Origin: Hofstenia miamia
Taxonomy: Eukaryota > Xenacoelomorpha > Acoela > Hofsteniidae
Assembly: GCA_900660155.1 (NCBI GenBank)
Contig: CABFPE010000141.1
Location: 703,766-767,765 of the forward strand
Length of the DNA: 64,000 nucleotides
Direction: 5' to 3'
Made by a program: the position numbers and the translations under genes. Numbering within the stretch: position 1 is the first letter of the stretch; the number at the start of each line of letters is the position of its first letter. This document shows, one piece after another, positions 50,001 through 62,000 of the stretch. The notes under the pieces were generated by a model. It was given only the letters and a program-made list of their open reading frames with translations, searched no databases and was not told where the DNA came from.

Positions 50001-53000
50001 AAAACACCTTTCGCAAAGAAATATGGCATTTTCATCGTTCTCTTTGTTTTGTTTGTATTTGTTTCTATGGTTATGGCCGCTTGTAATTTCAAAAAACATC
50101 AAGATAATCTTAAGCGAGAACTAGCTGCTTGGAAAATTGAACCATGTGAAATACAGGTATGATTTAAACTATTAATTTTTGATTTGCATAGTGTGCTTGT
50201 GTATGCGATTGTATATTGCAGATAACTGATTTTTTGGGAGATTGCATGGGAATGCAACATCTCCCTCATGTGTGCAGAACCTTTCGCGGAAAATTGATTC
50301 ATCTGGGAGATTTTAGAGGAAATGGTAATTATTGTAGCATTTCCCTGATGGGTGCGCCTGTCCTGGGCAGTTATTTGTATGTGATTCTAAACCAAATTTA
50401 ATCTAATCTTTGAGTGGGCATGGGCAGTATGTATACAGGGGCGATGCTCGAGAACCTCCTTCCATAATTAACAACTCATCAAATATGATACACAAATAAA
50501 TATAACACATATTTTTGTGTTCTCGATTATGAATTGCAGGTAGTTTGCGGTTTGTAGAAGTTGTGTAGTAGCTAGATGCGAATTATGACTTGTAACAATA
50601 GTTGTAATAGGGTTGTATTTTGAAACCGGAAGCGAACTCACGAAAATTAAGGCCAACCCAATATATTGGAATAGGGTGTTTGGGGATTATTTAAAAATTT
50701 TCTTCACAATGCGTTTAAAATAAAACATTATTAGAATGTTCTTGATAACATACTGATATTATAAGAAAATTGGTTGATACACGTTGATATTGGAAATCAG
50801 GTTTAAAATTTGAATTGAAATTTTATAAAACAAAATTTCAATTTGAACAAGAATCAGAATCTTCAAATTAGAATCAGTAGCTTTGGGCATTGAATATCTC
50901 AACTTACCCAAACCCGACCCTTTACAAACATGTAATATAGGATTGGCACTAAATCAATTTTAAATTGCCTTTATATTTATATTGACAGGCAAAGTAAAAA
51001 TTAGTGTCTCTTAAACTTCTACTTTTGCTATCTAAATTAATGACTTATTATAGACATTTTCTCGGCCTTGCTAATTGGAACATATTTTGTTTCCCATTCC
51101 CATCCCATTCTCATGAAATTTCACTTGAGATCCGAAAATTTCCCACGAAATTTCCATGGGTCTTTTCTTTTATAGATAAAAGAAAACAACACAAAACGGC
51201 CACTTTATATAGCAAAGCAAATCACCTTATGGTTACGTATCAGAATAAATAGACCGTGTTGCACACAATAATAGATTTCGACTGCAACCGAAGAAACGGA
51301 GAAATTGAGTACCATTCCTCCAAACTAATATGGGGTCCGAATGATCTCGCTTCTGAGGTTCCCACTTTTCTCATTCGCAAATGACAGATGTGACTTCTTC
51401 AATACCGTTTTTATCCTTGAAGAACATTGAATGAAAACGAATTGCTTTACTTTGTATTAATACTCTCGAGACGGTTGAAGATGTTTGATTTGACGAATGG
51501 GAAAGAATTGGTTGTAATTCGTCAGCATATTTAATAAAGTTTCTNTAACTCGCACCCCTAACCAAAATTCTTTCAGCCGCCGCTGAACAAACTTCAAAGC
51601 AATCTAATACTGTGAATGTACTTAAAAACATGTTTTTATAGTACACGACGCTGATATTGGAAATCGCCAATGTATTGCGACCATTTCAACCCATTTTGAA
51701 CAAAAGTCGTTAGAATTATATTGACTGACTTGCTTTTAAGAATATTTTGTATTGGTAATTTTCAATTTTCCTTTGTGAAATGAATATGCAATCTCAACAT
51801 GGCCTTTGCGGTGCTTTTGTACATAAATATGTCTTGAATTTGCATTGTTTAAAATCGTCTTATGGACTATCGGTGGTATCTCCGTTGTACAAATATGTTC
51901 TTGCTTTAAGAAACCTAAATTGGCCAGGAAATATTCAGTAACCATTGATTTGCATTAATTTTTATTACAAATGTCTTTAAGAAATGTGTTCACATGGCTT
52001 TTTTAGATGTGGATTCCATAACGAACATTGCGTAGTGAAAACACCTTTCGCAAAGAAATATGGCATTTTCATCGTTCTCTTTGTTTTGCTTGTATTTGTT
52101 TCTATGGTTATGGCCGCTTGTAATTTCAAAAAACATCAAGATAACCTTAAGCGAGAACTAGCTGCTTGGAAAATTGAACCATGTGAAATACAGGTATGAT
52201 TTAAACTATTAATTTTTGATTTGCATAGTGTGCTTGTGTATGCGATTGTATATTGCAGATAACTGATTTTTTGGGAGATTGCATGGGAATGCAACATCTC
52301 CCTCATGTGTGCAGAACCTTTCGCGGAAAATTGATTCATCTGGGAGATTTTAGAGGAAATGGTAATTATTGTAGCATTTCCCTGATGGGTGCGCCTGTCC
52401 TGGGCAGTTATTTGTATGTGATTCTAAACCAAATTTAATCTAATCTTTGAGTGGGCATGGGCAGTATGTATACAGGGGCGATGCTCGAGAACCTCCTTCC
52501 ATAATTAACAACTCATCAAATATGATACACAAATAAATATAACACATATTTTTGTGTTCTCGATTATGAATTGCAGGTAGTTTGCGGTTTGTAGAAGTTG
52601 TGTAGTAGCTAGATGCGAATTATGACTTGTAACAATAGTTGTAATAGGGTTGTATTTTGAAACCGGAAGCGAACTCACGAAAATTAAGGCCAACCCAATA
52701 TATTGGAATAGGGTGTTTGGGGATTATTTAAAAATTTTCTTCACAATGCGTTTAAAATAAAACATTATTAGAATGTTCTTGATAACATACTGATATTATA
52801 AGAAAATTGGTTGATACACGTTGATATTGGAAATCAGGTTTAAAATTTGAATTGAAATTTTATAAAACAAAATTTCAATTTGAACAAGAATCAGAATCTT
52901 CAAATTAGAATCAGTAGCTTTGGGCATTGAATATCTCAACTTACCCAAACCCGACCCTTTACAAACATGTAATATAGGATTGGCACTAAATCAATTTTAA

Positions 53001-56000
53001 ATTGCCTTTATATTTATATTGACAGGCAAAGTAAAAATTAGTGTCTCTTAAACTTCTACTTTTGCTATCTAAATTAATGACTTATTATAGACATTTTCTC
53101 GGCCTTGCTAATTGGAACATATTTTGTTTCCCATTCCCATCCCATTCTCATGAAATTTCACTTGAGATCCGAAAATTTCCCACGAAATTTCCATGGGTCT
53201 TTTCTTTTATAGATAAAAGAAAACAACACAAAACGGCCACTTTATATAGCAAAGCAAATCACCTTATGGTTACGTATCAGAATAAATAGACCGTGTTGCA
53301 CACAATAATAGATTTCGACTGCAACCGAAGAAACGGAGAAATTGAGTACCATTCCTCCAAACTAATATGGGGTCCGAATGATCTCGCTTCTGAGGTTCCC
53401 ACTTTTCTCATTCGCAAATGACAGATGTGACTTCTTCAATACCGTTTTTATCCTTGAAGAACATTGAATGAAAACGAATTGCTTTACTTTGTATTAATAC
53501 TCTCGAGACGGTTGAAGATGTTTGATTTGACGAATGGGAAAGAATTGGTTGTAATTCGTCAGCATATTTAATAAAGTTTCTTGAGTAGTTGCCGCAAACG
53601 TTTTCCATGACGTTTGTCAACTAGCGTATTGCGGGGAGCCCTTGAATATGGTCGGAACAATGTTTTCCCAAAAATCCGTGACATATATTTTTGAAAGCCT
53701 GCCAGCCATTAAGCTCTTCATCTGTCATCAATATAAGAAACGCTGCATCGTCAATCAGTTCCTTTATTTGAGATCCAACGAATATTCCCTCTTTAATTTT
53801 CGCTAAACTTAATTTTGGGAATTTTAAGCAAAGATATTTAAAAGTTTCTCCATCTTTATTTAAAGCTTTGACAAATTGGTTAAACAAACCCAGTTTGATA
53901 TGTAACGGTGGAAGTATGATTTTATCTTTCGGCACAAGCGCAGCATTAATCACTTTACTAGACCTAGGAATCTCGTGAACGCGTTTGGGCCAGTGTTGTT
54001 TGGAATAATGATTTGCATGGTCGCGACTATTCGACAAATATAGAAAGCACATATATTTTTTTAATCCTGTCTGTTTGAAGACCTCTCACTATAGCAACGT
54101 CCTTCAGATCTGCACAAATTAGCCACTGATGTTCCTCATAACAAATTCTGAGCCAAATTATCCCTAAATTGTCATAAGTTTCTCTTAATTTGGTCGAATG
54201 CGTTACAGGCACAGACGGATATTTATTTCCATTGTGAAGCTTTGTGACTCCTTTGATGCTGAATTTTGATGCATCAATAAACGAACCGCCACTTATTAAA
54301 AATGTGATCAATCCCAAGATCGTGGAACAAACCTGTTGTTAGTACAATAACACAGAACATCAGAGATTGCACAATAATGTGATAAAGCAGCAGTTCGTTT
54401 GCAGTAGACACAAATGTTGGTGTTATCATTAAGCAGATTCCAATCTTTTAAACGCGATCCAAATAACTCACTTTGGCCTTTCGTGAGAGCCAGATCACAA
54501 ACTAGATCATTTGAATCACTTTGAGTTAAAAAGTGGGGTTGTTGCTCTTCAAAATTACTTGAAGTATATCGTCATCATCTGTCATTTCATCAGAAGAATA
54601 TTCATTAGATAAACCTGGACAAAAAAGTGGAATTGGGATTGCGTCAGAGTGTGAAACAGGCCTTATACCGATAGTATATTTGGATAATTAATTGACTTTT
54701 TAGTACGTCTACTATGACCTTGAACGTTTGCCATGCAAAAATAGAAATCGTTGACATGATCCATTTGTTCTTGCCATACTGTTGGTATACCAAAATTAAA
54801 TGGTCTTCCGGTTCGTTGCCAATTTGAAAAACTTTTAACACATGATGAATAGCAGATGTTAGGCGACCATGATTTATCTTGATCTCCAAGTTTAGTACCA
54901 AAGTAGGCATGATAAAGCTGTTTTGTATTTGATGTTATTGCCCACCTGTGGTTTTTGAGCGTATATTCACCGCATATATAGCAAAACATATTGGCATCGT
55001 TAGAGCATGAACGAGATGACATGTATATTAAACTAAAAGTAGAAAGCGAACGTTAATTGGCTATCAAATTGCTTAAAATAAACAGGTCAAATTATTAGAA
55101 CATGTAAACAACAGGTAGCATGATCTAATTAGATAAATTTTTGTCAAATACTAGCCGAAATATTGGTGGTATCACTATATTTTGCTGAAAATCGAAACGT
55201 CGATTTTGAAAATCTAGACGTGATGGGATAAAATGAATGCTATTTTCTAAAATAGTAAGAAAATTTTGTTTTTCAATGTAATTTTAAAAAGAAGTTTGAA
55301 TCGCCCAATTCTAAGTTTTCTAGAACCCGCCTGAATTGTCAGCATTTATGTTTGACAAAGAAGTTGGGAAATAGTAATAAATTGAATTTTAAACATCTTC
55401 AAATTTTAAATTACATACAAATGATTTGTTATGTAAATATAACGTAATAAATCATACACCTCGCTTGTTCTCCTCACCGTATTTAAAAATTATTAAATGT
55501 TTTTGAAGTATGAATTTTTTAGGAAATTGAAGGCCTTAATTTTGAAACCAATTTTGTGGATGTTTCGCTTTGATTGATATTTTTAAAACAAATATTTGAT
55601 ATTTTCCGTTAGATAGTCGTTCGGCATTTTGCAATTTGTTTGCTATTTGCGAATTTAAATGGTGAAGATGTTTCTCTTTGTTGATGCTTCCAAAGCTGTT
55701 CTTAATTAGTTTCTTGTATTGATCGCAAACGAGGCTTAACTTTGTTGTCATTGATAAACGAAAATGTGGTTTTTCCTTGCATGCGACACTTTATTTTGTA
55801 CTATTAACTTTTATTCGTTTCCAATGATGCACGAAATTTAGGACAAAGACTTGAAGTTTTAATATACTTGTTTCTTCGCAAATGTAATATTTTCGAAATA
55901 AGTTTACTAAAACTTCGTAATTATAATATGCTTCAACCTCAATTGTTGTCTACAACAAAGCACATTTAAATGTGCACACTCTTAAGATTTTGGTTTATTT

Positions 56001-59000
56001 ATAACAATCGAACTATTATATTTGGTCAAACTTAATCCCAGCCTCAAAAGTCTGCTTAAATTTCTGCATATTAATCTAGACACGTTTATAGTTGTCATTG
56101 TAAATGCGGGATGGATATGGCTTCAGTTATAACGTGCGATTATGGAGGCCGATTGAAACTATAAAATCGAGTAAGTACACAATGATTTCATTAGCACTAA
56201 CATTATTTACATAAAGATATGGGTGTTGTTTTGGGGTGGGGTTGTTTGTACGGATTTGGGTTGAGCTGAAATCTACCAACAGCAAACCTTTTCTATATTA
56301 CAAGATAAAACATTAATTTTTTCTATCGACTTTTAGTTGATTAAATTTAATAAAAGAATCCGTTTTCATATTAATGCTTTCCAAAATTAAATACATTCTT
56401 TTATTAAGTTTTATTCATCAATGAATTTTTTGCTTCCTTTAGTTGAGTTTTTCTGAAGCAATATTGCCTCATCGAAATTAATTTCAGATAAATAATATTT
56501 TCAGTTTTCAACCTCAAAATTGCCCAAAATAATTGGAAACATTTTCGCAGGAGTAAATTTACTATTACCTTTATTTCTTAATTTTTGATTAAATTCAGTT
56601 TTATTTATATTCTAGTGAAAAAAATTTCGAAAATGTGTTTATGCATTAGCTTTTTGTGGAGAAATTTATGAAAAAGAATTCTAATTTTAAATGTTGATAT
56701 GTCTAATCTAAACCTGTTACCGTTCAATTTAAAAACTAAGGCACTCAAATTTAAAATTACTGGATTCAATTTCAAACATAGCGCAATCAATTTAAAATAT
56801 AAGCTATTCAAATTAAAATTTGCTGAGTCCATTTTAAGGCTTACATTAGAGCATAAAATTATATTTTTGCAGAATGAGAATAATTTAAATATGTTTTGAA
56901 AAAGGCTTGAAGGAAAGTCAATTTGAGGTCAGTGTTGCAGACAGCGCTGGAACCGTAACGTGCCGTGACTGACTGTGCCCATTTTTAAAGAAATTTTGGT
57001 GCCCGTGCCCTGCGCGTGCCCATATTAAAATAGTTATAAAATATATTTGGTTATTTGCATATTCATATCATCGAAGGTTTTATTTCTGGAACAATTTGCC
57101 GCCAAAAGCATTTCATTTATACAAGTTTAATCTTTTACATTCAACGAAAAATTTATAGATTTTCGTGCTGTGGTGGTTTTTTAATTTTCATGCCGTGTCG
57201 TGCTCGTTCCGAAAAATCAAGGCATTTTTCCAACACTAGTTGCAGAACAAGGACAACAATGCCAACAATTTCTAAGGTCCAAAATGTACAATGCACCTTT
57301 ATCACAGATTGGAATTTTTGGTCCTCTGTCAAATCAAAAACCAAGGAGCTCAATGCAATTAAGCAAGCTCAAACATTAGAATATCCACAAACTAGTATGA
57401 CTCTTATGCGTTACAGGCTAAATCAAATTAAAGGTATTTTTGAATATGCAATCAGGTATGTGCTGGCCCTATTCATGTGAATCGTACTTACACCATGTAC
57501 AGAGGCAATACGAAGGGTTACGTTTGAAGATGATTTACTGTACGAAGAATAAAGTAAACATTGTATTTGCTTACGTTTGTTTGAGTAACGCCCATAGATC
57601 CAAATATTTGTAATGACAACGCACTTGCGAATCATGATTTTCTTTGCAAAAAGCCCAGAAAACCATTTTTGTCATTTCTGATACAAGATTCTTGCTTCAC
57701 CGAGGAATGAGCTCCCCTCTTTCCCTAATGGGAATTTTTCCATTTCTTTCTCCTCTTTTCTTAAGTCTCCTAGTTTGCTGTTTTATGTTATTAGTACATA
57801 ATGCAGAATTTATTATTGCAAATTTGTGCTTTAATTTCATTAAATATTTCTTAAAAAATGACAAAACTATACATGTATTAGGGATGGCTTAATAAATGAT
57901 CTATTTCTTGTGTAACGAATTATCTGTGAGATATATGTCTCATCAATGAAATATTTTGGAAATTATATCACAAAAGATTCATATCTTTGAGATGGATTTA
58001 CCCATGCGTTTGTATATCTTGGTAATAGAGTCATTTCACAAAATTTTAGTTTTTAAATTTTTCAAAATTTACAATTATAAGGTATAAAAAGTCACTTAAA
58101 AAGTGTACTGGCTCTAATACTTTATATTTTTTTGCATAAAAGAAACTTTAATTTCCATCCTATTCCTGTCTTTCATTGGTTTTGACGAATGTTGAAATGT
58201 AGTTTTGAAATGCATGAGGGTAATGGAATGAATTTTTTTGCAAAATATAAAATTTTAAAGCAAGTACATAGCAAACAATATGTAGAAGGGATATGCAAAT
58301 TTATTATTAATATTAGTAAGTTTCCATATGAATTATAAAATAATTCTAATATACTACTATTAATATGCTAATAGTGGTTCAACCACGCGGCGTTTGTTTG
58401 TTTACAAAGCAATTATAAGATTTGGCAATGTTTATTCTATCAACACTGCGCGTTTCCCTCAAATCTTTTCACGTAGTTACTTTGTTTCAAAGCTTTCTTA
58501 AGTAGCGTTCAGAGTTACAACTTTGTTCACAACTTTTTCGAATTTAATTAAGTTGTCAGCAAAAGTTGTGTAAACGCAAAGAAACCTTGTTAACAAAGTT
58601 TTCAGAGTTAAATGGATTCTACTATGCTGACAACTTTTGGCGAGATAATGAGGTTGACAACAAAGTTTCAAGTGTGAACGCGAAAAAAACTTTGTTGTGA
58701 ACTTTTCAAAACAAATTCTGAGTGTTATCATTAGGGCGATTTTTTTGACCTAAAAATCTGAAATTTTGACCCAACAACGTAATTTTTTACCCAAAAATTG
58801 ACCTAAATATTTTTAAGCTTTTGTACAATTCATGTATTCTATACTAAACATAATCAACTAGGTAGTAAGAAGCACCAATACAGAACTGCCCATTATTTTA
58901 TTGTCTTGAGCATACTTTTTAACATTGAGAAGAACCTTTCCATGGAAACAGGAGAACACTTGCCTATTTTCAGCAATCCATATTCTATAAAATTTAATGA

Positions 59001-62000
59001 ACCGATTATTCATTAAGTCATGTAATCTATGGTTTTCAATTTTCGCAAAGCATCCAAAATTATGGTTGATTCAAACTCAAAAATTTTATAAGTTCAATTC
59101 AATTCATAGTAATTTGTGACTTGCACTAATTTTTGCATTATTGCCCCATTGAGAGCAGTGCTTGCTCGCTCAACAATGACATCCTTCGTAATATAATTTT
59201 CATAAACATTGGCAAAATATTTAAATAGTAATAAATGTTTGCTCTAAATTATCTCTATTTTCCCATGTTTTTGTAACCAACAAATTTCTATTTTTAAAAG
59301 CTAAACGAATTGGAGATGTCGTTATAGGTTTATAAGTATAAATTTTCTCAGATACTCTGCTATTAAAAATGTTGTTTAGTCGTGTATTACATGGTTCTAA
59401 ATGGTTCTAAATCATTCATACGTTGTTTCTCTTCCAAAAAAATTTGACCTCAAAGAAAATTTCAAAATTTTTTACCTAATTCCAAATGTTGTAAATTTTG
59501 ACTTTATTTTGACCTTAAAATTTTTGAAATATGTATGCGTATGCATTAAAACAATAAATTTCTAACTATTTAAACAAAATTGACCTTTATCTCAACTTTG
59601 ACTTGTTCGCCTTAGTTATCATAAAGGAAAGAATTTTTAAATAAGCAGCTTATGCCGTAAATTTCTTACTTCCTGTGCAAATGCAGGAATTACTTTAATT
59701 GCTAACTATTGTGCGCGACCCGTTTAGCGCATTATTCACTCTCAATAATTTATTTGCTTAATTCATTAATAAGCATCAGACTTGTCAATGAGCCGACATT
59801 TCTCAGCTCGGCTCACCTTGTTTAAATTTTGATTAAGCTCGGCTCGGCTCGGCTCGCCACATAAAATCTTTCAATGAGACTCATTTCAGCTCGATATTTT
59901 TTTTAAAAATATTGCGCTCTCGGAATTTTTTACATAGCTCTTCCTATTTTTTAACAAATATTGCTAAAATAAGATTACAAGAAAGGCATATTGAATGAAA
60001 AAATAAGAAAAATCTTTATAATCAAATTATCAAGCAGTACTATAAATTTGCTTTGCTTAAAAAAGGCTCGGTTTGGGCTCGTTGTATATCCAATACTCTG
60101 CTCAAGCTCGGCTCGTTGACAAGTCTGATAAGCATGTAGTCGATCGATNCTAACTACAGAAATGATCATGCAGCAGAAGAAGGCAAACATGTGATACATC
60201 AACCTGAAGATTGAGGAAGCAAATGTTAACATGAAATCCTAAGCAATGATGATGAAATTTACAAATGATTATCCATGATGCCCCTTTGTAAAAATATTAA
60301 AAATGAGAGAAAGATTAAGAGAAACAAAAAGAATGAAATTGAAAATATCATCAAAATAATACCAAAGACAGCAAAGGACATCCACAAAAAGAGCTCCTGT
60401 TAAGTTTGTCAGCCATCAAAATAGCACCAAGTATACAACAAACCATAGATAGGGTGAACATTGAGAAATGAAAAACTCATGTGNTCGTTGACAAGTCTGA
60501 TAAGCATGTAGTCGATCGATAAAGAAACGCAATTGATACACTTTACATCAGGTCTGTCAGTCGGTGAAATAACATCTCGCAGATAGGTTTGTGTCTGCAC
60601 AATTAGCGGCCAATTATATTTAAAAAAATCCGAAGCCACTTGCTAACATTCTGAAAACACTAGAAACGCGACAATATTTCAAAGTGATCTCTAACCATTT
60701 TTTGTTGCTTCATTATTCATTAGCGGAAATATTAGCACACGATACATATACTTGTAATTATGTTGATAATCTTATTGAATTTGCTATTTTTAGAAATTTT
60801 GTTTTAATGCCATAGTTTTTACATTTGAAACATTAGATGTAAATATACTCTCAAGGAGTACTCGCTGTTCTAGTGTTTAATTTGCCGAATCTTAGATCAG
60901 AATTAATTTTTTAGGGCACTTAGTGTTTATTAAATTTAAAGTTATGTCTGTTTATAATATTTTAATCCTGAACTCCCCGAAAACAAACATTTGCTCATTA
61001 CAACAACCACTTGTGTCGACAGACTGCAGACTCAAATCCATGGAGTACCAAATAAACTCCACGTTATCAACTATTAGAGTTGCATATTATTTGTTTTTGT
61101 TAAATAAACCAAATCATTTTGATCGGCCCTAATTTCGAATTACTAAAATATATTAGTTTTGAAAATTTTAATTAAATCTAGAGCAAAGTTGTTAACAAAG
61201 TTGTAGGTCTGAACTCTACTTTAAAAGGCTTTGCTTTGTTTACATAATTCAAAATGAATATGGTTTCATTGAGTCCGCTCTATCATGATGAAGAACATAG
61301 TATAATGTTAGGCTTATGGTTTGGGATGAGATTAGGGTTAGGGTACAATTTAGCTTAAAGTTAGTGTTGAGTTAGTGATATGGCTCGGGTAGGGTTAAGG
61401 TTATTTTTATTATATTGATAAATTCGCTTATTTGCAAAAACTTGAGTGGGGAAGTGGTGGGGAGATAACGCAAAAGTACCAAAATTGTTTTCACCTGCAA
61501 ACTACGCCGTTTATTAAAATGCATTGAAGTTACTTACACTGGACAATTAATTATTTGTTCCGCACGTTTACTTGAGAAAATGTGAAGAAGGCATTGCAAT
61601 TTAGGGTTGTATTTTATGATCTTAAAGTATACATTTTCAAGATTACTAAATCAATTCAAGTCAATTGAAATCAATTGATAGAATTTATATCAAATCAAAT
61701 CAAATCAATTGATTTGATACCAACATGATGATCTCAATTCAAATCAATATCAATGGGAACCCTGCTTTTTATACCTTATAATTGTAAATTTAAAAAATTA
61801 GAAAATTAAAATTCTATAAAATTACTCCATTTTGGTATTATTTCAGCGAAAATAGGTATGTTATTTCTTATTAAAACCAATCGCGTTAATAGGAGGAACC
61901 ATTAGACTTTACTATCATGGTGTTACCAATTGGAACATAGTATAAAAATATTTCTTATAAACTAGAAAATGTGTCTTAATGAAAAGATGCTTTGTTCGAT

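Larger units (their letters stand above)
49509..51544. repeat. First copy of a 2,036-base duplication ending at a single N
   Basis: Same length as 51546-53581. Only a handful of base differences were seen, mostly in the first third. It contains receptor exons 5 and 6 and the start of a decayed reverse-strand gene cut off by the N at 51545. Confidence 0.92.
51546..53581. repeat. Second copy of the 2,036-base duplication
   Basis: Begins directly after the N and continues at 53582 into unique sequence. Probably the next contig, overlapping the first and not merged because of allelic differences. Confidence 0.92.

Noticed and set aside
56605-56899. Overlapping open frames on both strands with repeated FNLK/FKLN words
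   Set aside because: Caused by imperfect TTTAAATT repetition in the DNA. Mirror frames on both strands argue against coding.
61325-61400. TTAGGG-like words considered as an interstitial telomere or chromosome end
   Set aside because: Only about three units, degenerate and embedded in a receptor gene intron.
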